From: Melioribacter roseus
GTDB taxonomy: Bacteria > Bacteroidota > Ignavibacteria > Ignavibacteriales > Melioribacteraceae
DNA: 64,000 nt
Direction: 5' to 3'
Assembly (NCBI GenBank): GCA_020722005.1
Contig: DYLP01000005.1
Coordinates: forward strand, 1 to 64,000
Shown: in pieces, positions 52,600-62,783 of the stretch
Position numbering within the stretch: the stretch's first letter is position 1
Layout: the number at the start of each line of letters is the position of its first letter
Made by a program: the position numbers and the translations under genes
Notes under the pieces: generated by a model
Seen by the model: only the letters and a program-made list of their open reading frames with translations
The model's database searches: none
Told to the model about the DNA's origin: nothing

Positions 52600-53472
52600 A
52601 TGGTTGAACAGGGAACAACAGATATCAAAGAAAAGATACGTAAGCAGCTTTCAGGGATTGGCAACATACCTGCTGTACCACAGGTAATAGCCGAAGTTTC
52701 TCATATGCTCGATAATGAAATGACCAGTGCTTCGGACCTTTGTAGAGTAATTTCCAGGGACCAGGCTCTGGCAGCCAAAATTCTTGCAGTTGCGAATTCT
52801 CCTCTCTACGGATTGCCCCGCAGAGTTTCTACAATAGAATTTGCTGTTGTAATTATTGGTTTTGACCACATCAAAAATATTCTTCTGGCGCTTTCCCTCC
52901 TCGATACCTTTAAAGTAAGAAATGCAAAAGATTGGAATCATCAGGATTACTGGCGCCATTCGATTCTAACGGCTACTGGCGCTAAACGAATTGCAGACGA
53001 TTTGCGTTATCCAAAATCGGGCGAAGTTTTTACTGTCGGTCTGTTGCACGATCTGGGATTGGTTGTTCTTTATAAATACATGAATTACGATTACAAACAA
53101 ATAATTGAAATGGTCGAAAATCAAGGATTGAGTTTTCTCGAAGCTGAAAATAAAATTCTTGGTTATACTCATAGTCAGATAGCCGAATTTTTACTGGAAA
53201 AATGGAATTTCCCGCGCAATATAATCGATGCGGTGGTTAATCATCATACACCATCTGAATCGGAATATAATCCCGTATTGACTTCGCTGGTTCATTTAAC
53301 TGACTATATGACCCAAAAATTTGATATCGGGGCTTTTAGGTGCGACGATAATATGTCTCTGGACGAAAATATTCTCGATATACTTCAATTCGGAAATATG
53401 GAATATCTCGAACAATTTATTGAAAGTTATAGAACTTTATTTAATCAACATTTTGAATCACTAAACAGATAA
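52600..53472 (+). CDS. HDOD domain protein (copy 1)
   Basis: IPAVPQVIAEVSHML, KILAVANSPLYGLPRRVSTIEFAVVIIGFDHIKNI. Confidence 0.93.
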   Translation: MVEQGTTDIKEKIRKQLSGIGNIPAVPQVIAEVSHMLDNEMTSASDLCRVISRDQALAAKILAVANSPLYGLPRRVSTIEFAVVIIGFDHIKNILLALSLLDTFKVRNAKDWNHQDYWRHSILTATGAKRIADDLRYPKSGEVFTVGLLHDLGLVVLYKYMNYDYKQIIEMVENQGLSFLEAENKILGYTHSQIAEFLLEKWNFPRNIIDAVVNHHTPSESEYNPVLTSLVHLTDYMTQKFDIGAFRCDDNMSLDENILDILQFGNMEYLEQFIESYRTLFNQHFESLNR

Positions 53473-53477
53473 GAGCA

Positions 53478-54359
53478 ATGAATACAATAGTATTTGACCA
53501 GGCGCAAAAAAGGGAACGTACACAACTCGTATTGAAGCGCGTAACGACGCTCTCGCCGGTACCTAAAATACTTTCCGAAGTTCTGGAATTATTGAAAGAC
53601 CTCAACACAAGTCCACAAAAACTGGCTAAAGCTATTTCAAAGGACCAGAGCATAGTGGTTAAAATTCTGACGATAGCCAATTCGCCTTTTTATGGACTTG
53701 CCAAAAGGGTATCGTCTATCGAATATGCCATTATGATTTTGGGTTTCAACGAAATCAGAAATATTGTTATGGCGCTTTCGTTGATGGAAACTATGAAAAA
53801 TAAAAACGATGAGTATATGAACCAGAAAAACTTCTGGCTCCATTCATATATTACTGCAACAACGGCAAAAAAGATTGCCGACGATATGAATATTCGTGAA
53901 AGCAACGATGTATTTATTGGCGCGTTGCTTCATGACCTGGGCATATCGGTTATCCATCGATATATGCATTCAGACTTTGTAAAAATCAAAGAAAGCGTCG
54001 AAAAAGGCTCGAAATATTCTGAAGCCGAAAATCAACAACTCGGTATGGACCATCAGATGGTCGGCTATACTCTGTTACGCAACTGGAATATTCCAGAGCA
54101 TATTTGCGAAATGGTAAAATATCATCACAATCCCAATCAATCGACCAATACAAAAATTTTATCCTCAATTATTCATCTGAGCGATTACATGACTCAAAAA
54201 CTCGACATCGGAAAATTTGATTGGGATAACGACCTCGAATTAAATGCCGAAGCCGCTACTATTCTGCAGTTCAAGGATATCAGCGAAATTGAAGTATTTA
54301 TTGAGAGTTACAGAGAGCCAATTTCATCACAAATAGAATCACTGAGGAATCTGCTTTGA
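53478..54359 (+). CDS. HDOD domain protein (copy 2)
   Basis: LSPVPKILSEVLELL, KILTIANSPFYGLAKRVSSIEYAIMILGFNEIRNI; paralogue of the upstream gene. Confidence 0.93.
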   Translation: MNTIVFDQAQKRERTQLVLKRVTTLSPVPKILSEVLELLKDLNTSPQKLAKAISKDQSIVVKILTIANSPFYGLAKRVSSIEYAIMILGFNEIRNIVMALSLMETMKNKNDEYMNQKNFWLHSYITATTAKKIADDMNIRESNDVFIGALLHDLGISVIHRYMHSDFVKIKESVEKGSKYSEAENQQLGMDHQMVGYTLLRNWNIPEHICEMVKYHHNPNQSTNTKILSSIIHLSDYMTQKLDIGKFDWDNDLELNAEAATILQFKDISEIEVFIESYREPISSQIESLRNLL

Positions 54360-55666
54360 GAGTAATTAAAGATAATACCGCGCGATTCGAATCGTTTTCG
54401 AAATCGCTTCAGTACTATACGAAAGGAAATTCCTCAGGGGATTTCCAGCTGATTAATATTGAAACCCATCGTTCGAAAAACAATCTGTTCGAAAAGTACA
54501 ACTATATTGTTCAATCACTTTTTACTTTTCAGAAAAAATTTGCAGGTCTGAAGAATATCGATGAGATCCATTATTTGTTCAGTCACCATGTTAAAATGAT
54601 CATTTCTTCCAAAGAAGTCGATTTATTCATGTTTGACGATTCGCGTACAATCTTAAACTCTGTAAGTACAAACTCGTCGATGCTCCAGAATAAGTTGGTA
54701 AATAAAGCCTTCAAAAACGGAATACTGGACTGGATTTTCGAAACACAAAAGCCGACGCTGATTCCAGATTTAAGTTCAATTACAGGTGAAGGCTCGAAAT
54801 TATATCAAACAATCTTTCCGGTTTATTTTCAGAAAAATCCAATTGGAGTGGTATCGCTTTTAGGACCGGCTTACAAGATATCCGAGGACTCGCTCGAAAA
54901 TCAGGCTATCTATATTTTGCTGAGCGCTGTTGTCCCACAAATTATATCAATACAGCAGAAAAATAAAATAAACAAACTGTACGACGATTTACACACTTAC
55001 GAATCTAAATTAAATAATGATTTCAGACTTTATGCCGTCGGAGAATTTGCCGAAGGCATTATCCACGATATGCTTAACTCTCTGCAGGTTATTCTGAGTA
55101 ATGTTGATTATATCGAAAGTTTGAATACAGGAGTTGATGCCGAGATTTTCGAAAAAATAAGAGAACGAGTAGAACGACTCAGCGGACTTTCTCAAAAGCT
55201 GTTCAAATTCAACGAAATTAATCAAAATGGTGAAAAGCAAAATTTGCCGTGCGACCTCAATACTCTGGTAAAAGATTTCTATGGTGTTGTTGTGGCAACT
55301 CTCAAAAGTCTCGAACTTGAATGCGAACTCGACCTGGAAGACAATATCCCACCAGTGCTTGGAAACTCTAAGGAGATTAAACAAATTCTGACGAATATCT
55401 TTTCAATGATTAAAAAGAAATCAAGACGCGGCAGTGGTATTGTAATCCAGACCAAATATATAAATGAAGTCATTGTCCTCTCTGTTTTTGTTACTGATTA
55501 CTGGGAAGATTTCGGAAATTCGACAGACTACATATCCAATCTGACTATAAAGATTGTCGGTGAATTAATGAAAAAATGTGACGGTAAAATTGAATACGAC
55601 TCGATGCCTCTGAAAGGTACTTCTATTCATTTGTTATTCCCATTAAAAAGGAAGTTAACAAAATGA
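54356..55666 (+). CDS. GAF/histidine-kinase-like protein with degenerate ATP-binding domain
   Basis: H-box-like FAEGIIHDMLNSLQVILSNVDYI; divergent N-box QILTNIFSMIKKKS and no DxGxG box; TTG start overlapping upstream stop. Confidence 0.75.
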   Translation: MRVIKDNTARFESFSKSLQYYTKGNSSGDFQLINIETHRSKNNLFEKYNYIVQSLFTFQKKFAGLKNIDEIHYLFSHHVKMIISSKEVDLFMFDDSRTILNSVSTNSSMLQNKLVNKAFKNGILDWIFETQKPTLIPDLSSITGEGSKLYQTIFPVYFQKNPIGVVSLLGPAYKISEDSLENQAIYILLSAVVPQIISIQQKNKINKLYDDLHTYESKLNNDFRLYAVGEFAEGIIHDMLNSLQVILSNVDYIESLNTGVDAEIFEKIRERVERLSGLSQKLFKFNEINQNGEKQNLPCDLNTLVKDFYGVVVATLKSLELECELDLEDNIPPVLGNSKEIKQILTNIFSMIKKKSRRGSGIVIQTKYINEVIVLSVFVTDYWEDFGNSTDYISNLTIKIVGELMKKCDGKIEYDSMPLKGTSIHLLFPLKRKLTK

Positions 55667-56250
55667 AAATTCTGGTTGCAATATTGGTACTCTTAACTGG
55701 CTTCTCTACTCAGGCACAGGACGATACCCTCTCGTTGCAAGCAGTTTATGAAGGCGACATTCAGGATACGATTGACGTAAGAGAACTTGTCGCTCAGCAA
55801 ATTTTGATGGCAAAAATAAAAAACGAGAAAAATGAAGTTAAACAACCCGATATCATTCAGGCAGCTCCTCAATATAAAACCGATGTGCCTGTAGTGATTA
55901 AAAAGAAAAAGTCGTTGTATCAATTGTTCGTGGACTTGCCATTCAATATAAAACTATTGATTTCCTTCTCGGCGTTTTTGTTCGTTCTAATCATCATTCG
56001 AAGAGCCGTGCTTAAAGCACAGCAAAAGTCGAAGAAGAAACTGAAAATTAATATCGGCAAGATGCGGGAAGAAAAATTGCAGCCCGTTACCGATTACAGG
56101 AGAAGTAAATTCAGAAAAGAATTATTGAGCAATCCTGTAATAAATAAATTGAACGATAAAAATATTACCAAGAAAGCGAAGGAACTTAAAGTGGCACAGG
56201 GTGAGTTGATGCTGGCAGCCAGGCTAAAATATTACGAGTTTCATAATTGA
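55663..56250 (+). CDS. Hypothetical signal-peptide-containing single-TM protein, basic cytoplasmic tail
   Basis: MKILVAILVLLTGFSTQAQ; internal TM LLISFSAFLFVLIIIRRAVL; co-operonic with flgF. Confidence 0.7.
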   Translation: MKILVAILVLLTGFSTQAQDDTLSLQAVYEGDIQDTIDVRELVAQQILMAKIKNEKNEVKQPDIIQAAPQYKTDVPVVIKKKKSLYQLFVDLPFNIKLLISFSAFLFVLIIIRRAVLKAQQKSKKKLKINIGKMREEKLQPVTDYRRSKFRKELLSNPVINKLNDKNITKKAKELKVAQGELMLAARLKYYEFHN

Positions 56251-56259
56251 GGAGTTTAT

Positions 56260-56970
56260 ATGATTAAAGGAATTTATACAGTCGCAAGGGGAATGGTACA
56301 GAGAGCGCAGAATATCGACATTATTGCCAATAATATTGCCAATATCAACACAACTGCATATAAAAGAGAAATACCATTCTCCGAGTATATCGACGAAGCA
56401 GGCGAAGCTCAGTTCAAAAAATTAACCAGCATGCAGCAAGGCGAAGCAGTACTTACTTCAAATCCACTCGACGTTGCTATTTATGGAAAAGGTTTTTTCA
56501 TGATAAAAAACAATTACGGCGGATATGAATTGACACGTGACGGTCGATTTCGAATTTCAGACGATGGATATCTTGTGGACGAACAGGGAAATAAAGTACA
56601 GGGCAAGAGTGGCGAAATTTACATGGGTGAATTAATCAGGAATAAAGACTCGGAAATTAAAATCTCCAACAACGGAGAAATCAGAGTGGGCAACCAGTAC
56701 ATCGATACAATCCTCGTTGTAGACGTAGAATTTCCTGAAAGTTTAAATCGGATTGGTGCTTCGAACTTTTTGTTGGGAAGCCAGCCCTTTAAGGAATTGA
56801 ATGAAAATGATTTCAAACTGGCACAGGGGTATCTGGAAGAATCGAATACAAATCCGATTCTCGAAATGGAAGCGATGATTTCATTGAACAAATCGTATGA
56901 AACGTCGCAAAAAATAATAAATGTGCTTGATCAGTCACTCGACCAAGCAAATCAAATTGGTAAAATATAA
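56260..56970 (+). CDS. flgF: Flagellar basal-body rod protein FlgF
   Basis: IYTVARGMVQRAQNIDIIANNIANINTTAYKREIPF; precedes flgG. Confidence 0.93.
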   Translation: MIKGIYTVARGMVQRAQNIDIIANNIANINTTAYKREIPFSEYIDEAGEAQFKKLTSMQQGEAVLTSNPLDVAIYGKGFFMIKNNYGGYELTRDGRFRISDDGYLVDEQGNKVQGKSGEIYMGELIRNKDSEIKISNNGEIRVGNQYIDTILVVDVEFPESLNRIGASNFLLGSQPFKELNENDFKLAQGYLEESNTNPILEMEAMISLNKSYETSQKIINVLDQSLDQANQIGKI

Positions 56971-56982
56971 ACGAGGTAGATT

Positions 56983-57783
56983 ATGCCGACGAGAGCTTTG
57001 AGAACGGCTGCATCTGGAATGTATGCGCAACAGATTAATATCGAAGTTATATCGAACAATATAGCAAACATCAACACTACCGGTTTCAAGAAAAACCGAG
57101 CCGACTTCCAGGACTTAATGTATCAGGAGGTCAACATTAATCCTTTGACAAGTTCTACACCGGGTATTTACGAAACGACCAATAATAAGGTTCAGGTAGG
57201 AAATGGTGTCAAACCGGCTTCGACTCAAAAAATTTTCAAACAGGGGGACCTGATAGCCACAAACAATCAGATGGACCTGGCAATCTACGGCGACGGATTT
57301 TTTCAGGTACGCAAAAGCGACGGAACTTTTGCTTATACTCGTGACGGATCATTCAAGCTGAATGCCGACGGCAGAATTGTAACTTCAAGCGGATACGAGC
57401 TCGACCCGGGTTTTGTTATCAATAATGACGTGGTGAATTTAATGATTGCCAAAGATGGTACTGTCGAAGCTGAATTGGTGGACGGTTCACGAGTTACACT
57501 TGGCAGCATAGAAATAGCCCGATTTATGAATAACGGTGGTTTGGTAGCGCTCGGTGACAATTTGTATGGCGAAACCCCCGCTTCCGGGCAGCCTATTCTC
57601 GGCACACCAGGGAAAGACGGCTATGGCGAAATTCATCAGGGTTATCTCGAAACTTCCAATGTCGATATAGTTGAAGAAATGATTGCGATGATTGCCGCCC
57701 AACGTGCTTACGAAATCAATTCCAAAACCGTTAAAACAGTCGAAGATATGATGACTATGGCAAATAATCTTAAGAGGGGATAA
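56983..57783 (+). CDS. flgG: Flagellar distal rod protein FlgG
   Basis: RALRTAASGMYAQQINIEVISNNIANINTTGFKKNRADFQDLMYQ, LETSNVDIVEEMIAMIAAQRAYEINSK. Confidence 0.96.
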   Translation: MPTRALRTAASGMYAQQINIEVISNNIANINTTGFKKNRADFQDLMYQEVNINPLTSSTPGIYETTNNKVQVGNGVKPASTQKIFKQGDLIATNNQMDLAIYGDGFFQVRKSDGTFAYTRDGSFKLNADGRIVTSSGYELDPGFVINNDVVNLMIAKDGTVEAELVDGSRVTLGSIEIARFMNNGGLVALGDNLYGETPASGQPILGTPGKDGYGEIHQGYLETSNVDIVEEMIAMIAAQRAYEINSKTVKTVEDMMTMANNLKRG

Positions 57784-58430
57784 TGTTAGCAATATTCTTA
57801 ATCATATTGCTTCAATTATTTCCGGAGGATTCGTTCAAATCGAAATTGCAAAATTATTTATCAGAAAAATTGTCCGGGTATTCCAGATTTTCTTTCAAAG
57901 TTAACGATCTTCCTGTAAACAATAGTAGAATTGAAATTGACAATAGCCGGCAAATGAGGATTAGTAATAGATATGCTTTTTTACCAGTCCAGGTATACGA
58001 CGCATATGACAATGTCAGCAATTCATTTATAACCATTGAAATCGAACTTTATAAAACAGTGCTTATTGCAAGCAGAAAAATTAAAAGAGGAGAGATACTG
58101 AGCGCCGATATGTTCGATTCTTCAGAAGTCGAAATAACGTCAATTAAAGGAACTCCTCTCTTTGAAATTGATGAAATTGAAGGCAAAAGAAGCAGAATAG
58201 AAATTAATAAAGGTGCAGTTGTGACGGAAGAAATTATTGAACCTGTCCCCGACATTTACCCTGATAGTAAAGTTACGCTGCATGTTATAAAAGGAAATGT
58301 AGACGTTTCGGTTGAAGCAACAGCGCGTCAGGAAGGAAGAATTTGGGGGATAATTAGAGTAATTACTGCTGATAATAAAATATTCAATGCAAGAATAATC
58401 GACAAGAAAAACGTAATACTGGAAGACTAA
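57783..58430 (+). CDS. flgA: Flagellar P-ring assembly chaperone FlgA
   Basis: SAF-like ASRKIKRGEILSADMF...INKGAVVTEEIIEPVPDI; between flgG and flgH. Confidence 0.9.
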   Translation: MLAIFLIILLQLFPEDSFKSKLQNYLSEKLSGYSRFSFKVNDLPVNNSRIEIDNSRQMRISNRYAFLPVQVYDAYDNVSNSFITIEIELYKTVLIASRKIKRGEILSADMFDSSEVEITSIKGTPLFEIDEIEGKRSRIEINKGAVVTEEIIEPVPDIYPDSKVTLHVIKGNVDVSVEATARQEGRIWGIIRVITADNKIFNARIIDKKNVILED

Positions 58431-58431
58431 T

Positions 58432-59001
58432 ATGAAAAATTTAACGATTTTTTTAATAGTTATGACAGCAACTCTATTCGGTCAGAATATGCGACAGAAT
58501 TCGCTCTATTCTCTTTTTGCAGATAACAAAGCTGTTGGAATCGGCGATGCAATTACAATTATTGTTATGGAATCTTCTCAGGCATCGAATAACGCTGAAA
58601 CAACAACTGGTAGAACGAGCAGTATCGGAGGTAATTTTTCCGGTAATATGGACAGCACTCCTTTACCGAAAGCAGAGGGCAGTTTGGGTACAACTAATTC
58701 TTTTGAAGGTACCGGTTCTACAAAAACTACTGGGCTTGTAAGAACTAAAATAAGTGCTCTGGTCGATACAGTTTATGCAAATGGCAACATGTTAATTACT
58801 GGCAGCAGAAAAATTATCATCAACGGAGAAGAGCAGGTCATTAAAATAAAAGGAATTGTAAGACCGAGCGACATAATGCCGGACAATTCCGTCTATTCAT
58901 ATAATATATCGGAAGCAGAAATTATATTCGAAGGTAGCGGTATGATCGACCGCTCTCAAAGACCGGGCTGGCTAACCAGGTTATTCCATTGGTTATTTTA
59001 A
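58432..59001 (+). CDS. flgH: Flagellar L-ring protein FlgH
   Basis: SLYSLFADNKAVGIGDAITIIVMESSQASNNAET, NGNMLITGSRKIIINGEEQVIKIKGIVRPSDI. Confidence 0.95.
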   Translation: MKNLTIFLIVMTATLFGQNMRQNSLYSLFADNKAVGIGDAITIIVMESSQASNNAETTTGRTSSIGGNFSGNMDSTPLPKAEGSLGTTNSFEGTGSTKTTGLVRTKISALVDTVYANGNMLITGSRKIIINGEEQVIKIKGIVRPSDIMPDNSVYSYNISEAEIIFEGSGMIDRSQRPGWLTRLFHWLF

Positions 59002-59010
59002 GGTGCTACA

Positions 59011-60099
59011 ATGAAAGTTAAGGCAACAATATTATTGCTTATTCTAATGACGACCTTGAATGCACAGCGCATCAAGGATATTGCTTATTTAAATGGAAAT
59101 GACGCCGAACAAATAATCGGGTATGGATTGGTTGTCGGTCTTGCTGGAACGGGTGACAGTTATAGGTCGTCGTTTACGATTCAATCGGTTACAAGTATGC
59201 TAAAACGGTTTGGAATTACAGCCCCGCAGGAAGATATTCGGACCAAGAATGTAGCTGCGGTAATGGTTACTGCTACGTTAAATGCAAATTTGAAACCTGG
59301 CGCAGAATTCGACGTAACCGTCTCTTCAATAGGTGATGCTACAAGTCTTCAAGGCGGGACGTTGCTCATGACTCCATTATCTGGAATTAACGGTCGGATC
59401 TACGGTTTTGCTCAGGGTTCAATTTCAGTAGGTGGTTACGATATCAATACTTTTTCAGGCAATAGAATTTCAAAAAATCACTCACTTGCCGGTAGAGTGC
59501 CACGCGGAGGTAGATTAAAAGAAGCCGTCTCTTTTACTGATTTATATGAATCAGAGGTATCCGTCTATCTTAAAGACCCAGACCTTACGACGGCAAATAA
59601 TATTAGTAACGCTATTAATACAACATTCGGCGGTAACATAGCAAAAGCAGTCGATGCAGCCGAAGTAAGAGTGTCGGTGCCGCAGGAGCGCCAGAATAAT
59701 TTAATCGGTTTCCTGGCGGAATTGGAAAACATTAACGTAGAAGTGGATGAAGTGGCTCGTGTTGTGCTCAATGAAAGGACAGGTACAGTTGTAGCAGGGA
59801 GCAATGTTAAAATTCAGCCGGTTTCAATAACGCACGGCGGTTTGAATATACAAATCCGTTCTTATCCAATTATTTCTCAGCCCAATGCATTCTCGGGAGG
59901 GGAGACGATCTTCTTTAATAATCTTGTGCCGTATGTTTCACAGGATTCAACTAAAACCGTAGCCATACAGGGTGCAACTAATGTTCAGGAAGTTGCTGCT
60001 GCATTGAACTCGCTCAAAGTATCGCCGCGGGATATAATCGCTATTTTCCAGGCACTTAAAGAAGCCGGAGCTTTAATCGCAGAATTGGTGATAATGTAA
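59011..60099 (+). CDS. flgI: Flagellar P-ring protein FlgI
   Basis: RIKDIAYLNGNDAEQIIGYGLVVGLAGTGDS, LNERTGTVVAGSNVKIQPVSITHGGL. Confidence 0.97.
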   Translation: MKVKATILLLILMTTLNAQRIKDIAYLNGNDAEQIIGYGLVVGLAGTGDSYRSSFTIQSVTSMLKRFGITAPQEDIRTKNVAAVMVTATLNANLKPGAEFDVTVSSIGDATSLQGGTLLMTPLSGINGRIYGFAQGSISVGGYDINTFSGNRISKNHSLAGRVPRGGRLKEAVSFTDLYESEVSVYLKDPDLTTANNISNAINTTFGGNIAKAVDAAEVRVSVPQERQNNLIGFLAELENINVEVDEVARVVLNERTGTVVAGSNVKIQPVSITHGGLNIQIRSYPIISQPNAFSGGETIFFNNLVPYVSQDSTKTVAIQGATNVQEVAAALNSLKVSPRDIIAIFQALKEAGALIAELVIM

Positions 60100-60100
60100 T

Positions 60101-60949
60101 ATGAATAATCTGAGTGTAAAAATAACGGAGCTAGGCAAGCATCTCAATCAGATGCAAAATGTCAATGAACGCTACGACAGTAAACAGAAATCAAAAATTG
60201 CTCAAGCGGCATTGCAATTCGAAGCGCTCTTTACATCGATGCTACTTCGCTCGATGAATAGCGCTACTGATGAAATATTTGATAACGGTGAAAATGAATT
60301 CGGCGTAAAAAATAATTCCAACTTATTCGGTTTGCCCGACGGTTTCGATGCAATCTTTGAACAACAGTTTGCTGACTTTATGGCCAGAGGTAAAAGTATT
60401 GGCATTGCCGATGCAGTCTACAAAAAAGTCACAGGAGAAGAGTTGCCAAAAAATATTCAAAAAAGCTCTTTCAAGCGTACAGTTGATGTGGATACAAGAA
60501 AATATGATTCTGAATTCAAAAGTATTAAGCCTGCCTCGGATTCTTTGAATCGCCTCAGAAAATATGAAGAAATTATCGAAAAAGCATCGAACGAATTTGG
60601 AGTTGATAAAAATTTAATCAGGTCAGTTATACTGGCTGAGTCGGCTGCCAATCATAATGCGATATCGCCGGCAAAGGCAAAAGGACTTATGCAATTGGTT
60701 GATTCAACTGCAACCGAGATGGGAGTAAAAAACAGTTTTGATCCCGTACAGAATATCTTTGGAGGCACTAAATATCTGGCTAAAATGCTTCGACAATATA
60801 ATGGGAATTTGAAGCTTGCTCTGGCTGCATATAATGCAGGACCGACGAATGTCGAAAAATACAACGGTATTCCCCCTTTCAAGGAAACACAAAGATATAT
60901 TGAAAAAGTAATTTCTTATTTAAATCATTTTAATGAGAATGAATCATGA
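60101..60949 (+). CDS. flgJ: FlgJ-like rod-binding protein fused to SLT lytic transglycosylase domain
   Basis: N-terminal AALQFEALFTSMLLRSMNSA; C-terminal ILAESAANHNAISPAKAKGLMQLVDSTATEMG...AAYNAGPTNVEKY. Confidence 0.9.
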   Translation: MNNLSVKITELGKHLNQMQNVNERYDSKQKSKIAQAALQFEALFTSMLLRSMNSATDEIFDNGENEFGVKNNSNLFGLPDGFDAIFEQQFADFMARGKSIGIADAVYKKVTGEELPKNIQKSSFKRTVDVDTRKYDSEFKSIKPASDSLNRLRKYEEIIEKASNEFGVDKNLIRSVILAESAANHNAISPAKAKGLMQLVDSTATEMGVKNSFDPVQNIFGGTKYLAKMLRQYNGNLKLALAAYNAGPTNVEKYNGIPPFKETQRYIEKVISYLNHFNENES

Positions 60950-61386
60950 ACTTAGAAAAGTTAATTGAATCTCTAAGCAAGCAGGAAAAAAATTTCAGCG
61001 AGCTTCTTGATACAATCAAAACCAAAAAAGAAGCATTGCTAGAAAACGACATTGCCAAACTCGATAAGGCTGTCGACAGTGAGCAAAAACTGCTCTACTT
61101 GATTCAAAAAGAAGAGCGGGAAAGGAAAAAACTAACTTATGTTTTGGCTACCGAGAACTCGATTGAATTAAAAAATGCATCGATAGAAGAACTATTAAAT
61201 AAAATGCCACAGGTAAGCAGTCAATTGAAAAGTGTTAGGGATTCAATTAAATCTAAAGCTGCTGAAATCATTAAAATCAATTCACAATTGACAGTTCTGG
61301 TAGGGGTATCGCGTAATCTAATTCGGGATACAGTAACTACATTGCTGAGCAAAAGTAAAAGATCGCTTGTTAATAAAAGAGTTTAG
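60946..61386 (+). CDS. flgN: Flagellar export chaperone FlgN-like
   Basis: All-helical ORF directly upstream of flgK; LIESLSKQEKNFSELLDTIKTKKEALLENDIAKLDKAVDSEQKLL. Confidence 0.82.
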   Translation: MNLEKLIESLSKQEKNFSELLDTIKTKKEALLENDIAKLDKAVDSEQKLLYLIQKEERERKKLTYVLATENSIELKNASIEELLNKMPQVSSQLKSVRDSIKSKAAEIIKINSQLTVLVGVSRNLIRDTVTTLLSKSKRSLVNKRV

Positions 61387-61388
61387 TT

Positions 61389-62780
61389 ATGGGTATTGGT
61401 AAAATATTTGATATATCCGTGCGTACGATGGCAACATACCAACGTGCTCTGGATGTGACTTCTCAAAACGTATCGAATGCTGGCAATGAAGAATATACAC
61501 GTCAGAAAGTTGTATTCGGCACAGAACAAACCCAGGCTGGTATCGGAATGGGTGTTAAAATTCAGGATGTAATTCGTGTAAAAAACGATTTGATAGATAA
61601 GCAAATTTATCAATATCAATCCACTAATTCGGATGCCAATAAACGTTCAGAATTACTTCAACAGGTCGAAACCATTTTAGCTGAACCCGGCGATTATGGA
61701 TTGTCGAGCTATTTCAATCAATTCTTTAATTCATGGAGTCAACTGGCTACAAATCCAACATCGATTCAGTACCGTACGCAAATTGTTCAAAATGCTCAAC
61801 GGCTCAGCGAACGTTTTAAGGAGGTATACGATAGTATCAGCTCCCTTCAACATCTACTAAAAAATGAAACCGTATCGAAAGTAAACCAGATGAATTCTTA
61901 CTTAAAAGAAATATATGATTTGAATCGTAAGATTTATGATAATGAAGCAGTTGGAATCAAAGCCAGTGAGCTTAAGGATAGAAGAGATTTACTGTTGAGT
62001 GAATTAAGTAAACTGGCAAACATTACCATTAATAATAATGAATATGGCACTGTGACGGTTAGCGTTGGTGGCGTCCTTGCTGCCGACCGTAATGTATATA
62101 CTGAATTTACAGTAAAACTTGATGGAACAAAATTAAAAGTCGTACCTAAGTCGGATGAAAGTAGTTCAGTCGTACTTAATAACGGTGAATTGTATGCACT
62201 GACAGACCTTTATTCTAATCAAATTCCAGCATATAAAACTGACCTGGAAAATCTTGCCAATGTATTCATCGACAAAGTAAATGAATTACACAGACAAGGC
62301 TATACACTGGTTCAAAGCGGTTCGTCGTCTACCGATGTTCCTTTTTTTGGAACGCTTAGTGGCGGTTCTGTAGTTGATGCTTTCGTTGACGGAAAGATTA
62401 ATATTAATCCGGATATATTAAACAATCCAAAAAATATTGCAGCTTCGGGTGTGGCAAATAACGATGGAAATTCTGATAATGCAATAAATATTGCAAACCT
62501 TGCAAATACAAAATTTGCTGAACTTGGCGACCAGACGATGCTCGAAGCCTATTCGACATTCCTGAATAACTTCGGGCTGGAAAAAGTTCAAAGCGACAAT
62601 CGTGTTGAAACAAGCGAGATGGTGCTGCAACAGTTGAACCTTCAAAAGTCATCTTACTCGGGCGTATCGATTGACGAGGAGATGACTAATGTGATTAAAT
62701 ACCAGCGTTCCTACGAAGCAGCTGCTCGATTAATACGTGCAGCTGATGAAATGCTTGCAACTATAATTGAAATGGTCTAA
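61389..62780 (+). CDS. flgK: Flagellar hook-associated protein 1 FlgK
   Basis: ALDVTSQNVSNAGNEEYTRQKV, SSYFNQFFNSWSQLATNPTS, C-terminal EEMTNVIKYQRSYEAAARLIRAADEML. Confidence 0.96.
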   Translation: MGIGKIFDISVRTMATYQRALDVTSQNVSNAGNEEYTRQKVVFGTEQTQAGIGMGVKIQDVIRVKNDLIDKQIYQYQSTNSDANKRSELLQQVETILAEPGDYGLSSYFNQFFNSWSQLATNPTSIQYRTQIVQNAQRLSERFKEVYDSISSLQHLLKNETVSKVNQMNSYLKEIYDLNRKIYDNEAVGIKASELKDRRDLLLSELSKLANITINNNEYGTVTVSVGGVLAADRNVYTEFTVKLDGTKLKVVPKSDESSSVVLNNGELYALTDLYSNQIPAYKTDLENLANVFIDKVNELHRQGYTLVQSGSSSTDVPFFGTLSGGSVVDAFVDGKININPDILNNPKNIAASGVANNDGNSDNAINIANLANTKFAELGDQTMLEAYSTFLNNFGLEKVQSDNRVETSEMVLQQLNLQKSSYSGVSIDEEMTNVIKYQRSYEAAARLIRAADEMLATIIEMV

Positions 62781-62783
62781 CAA

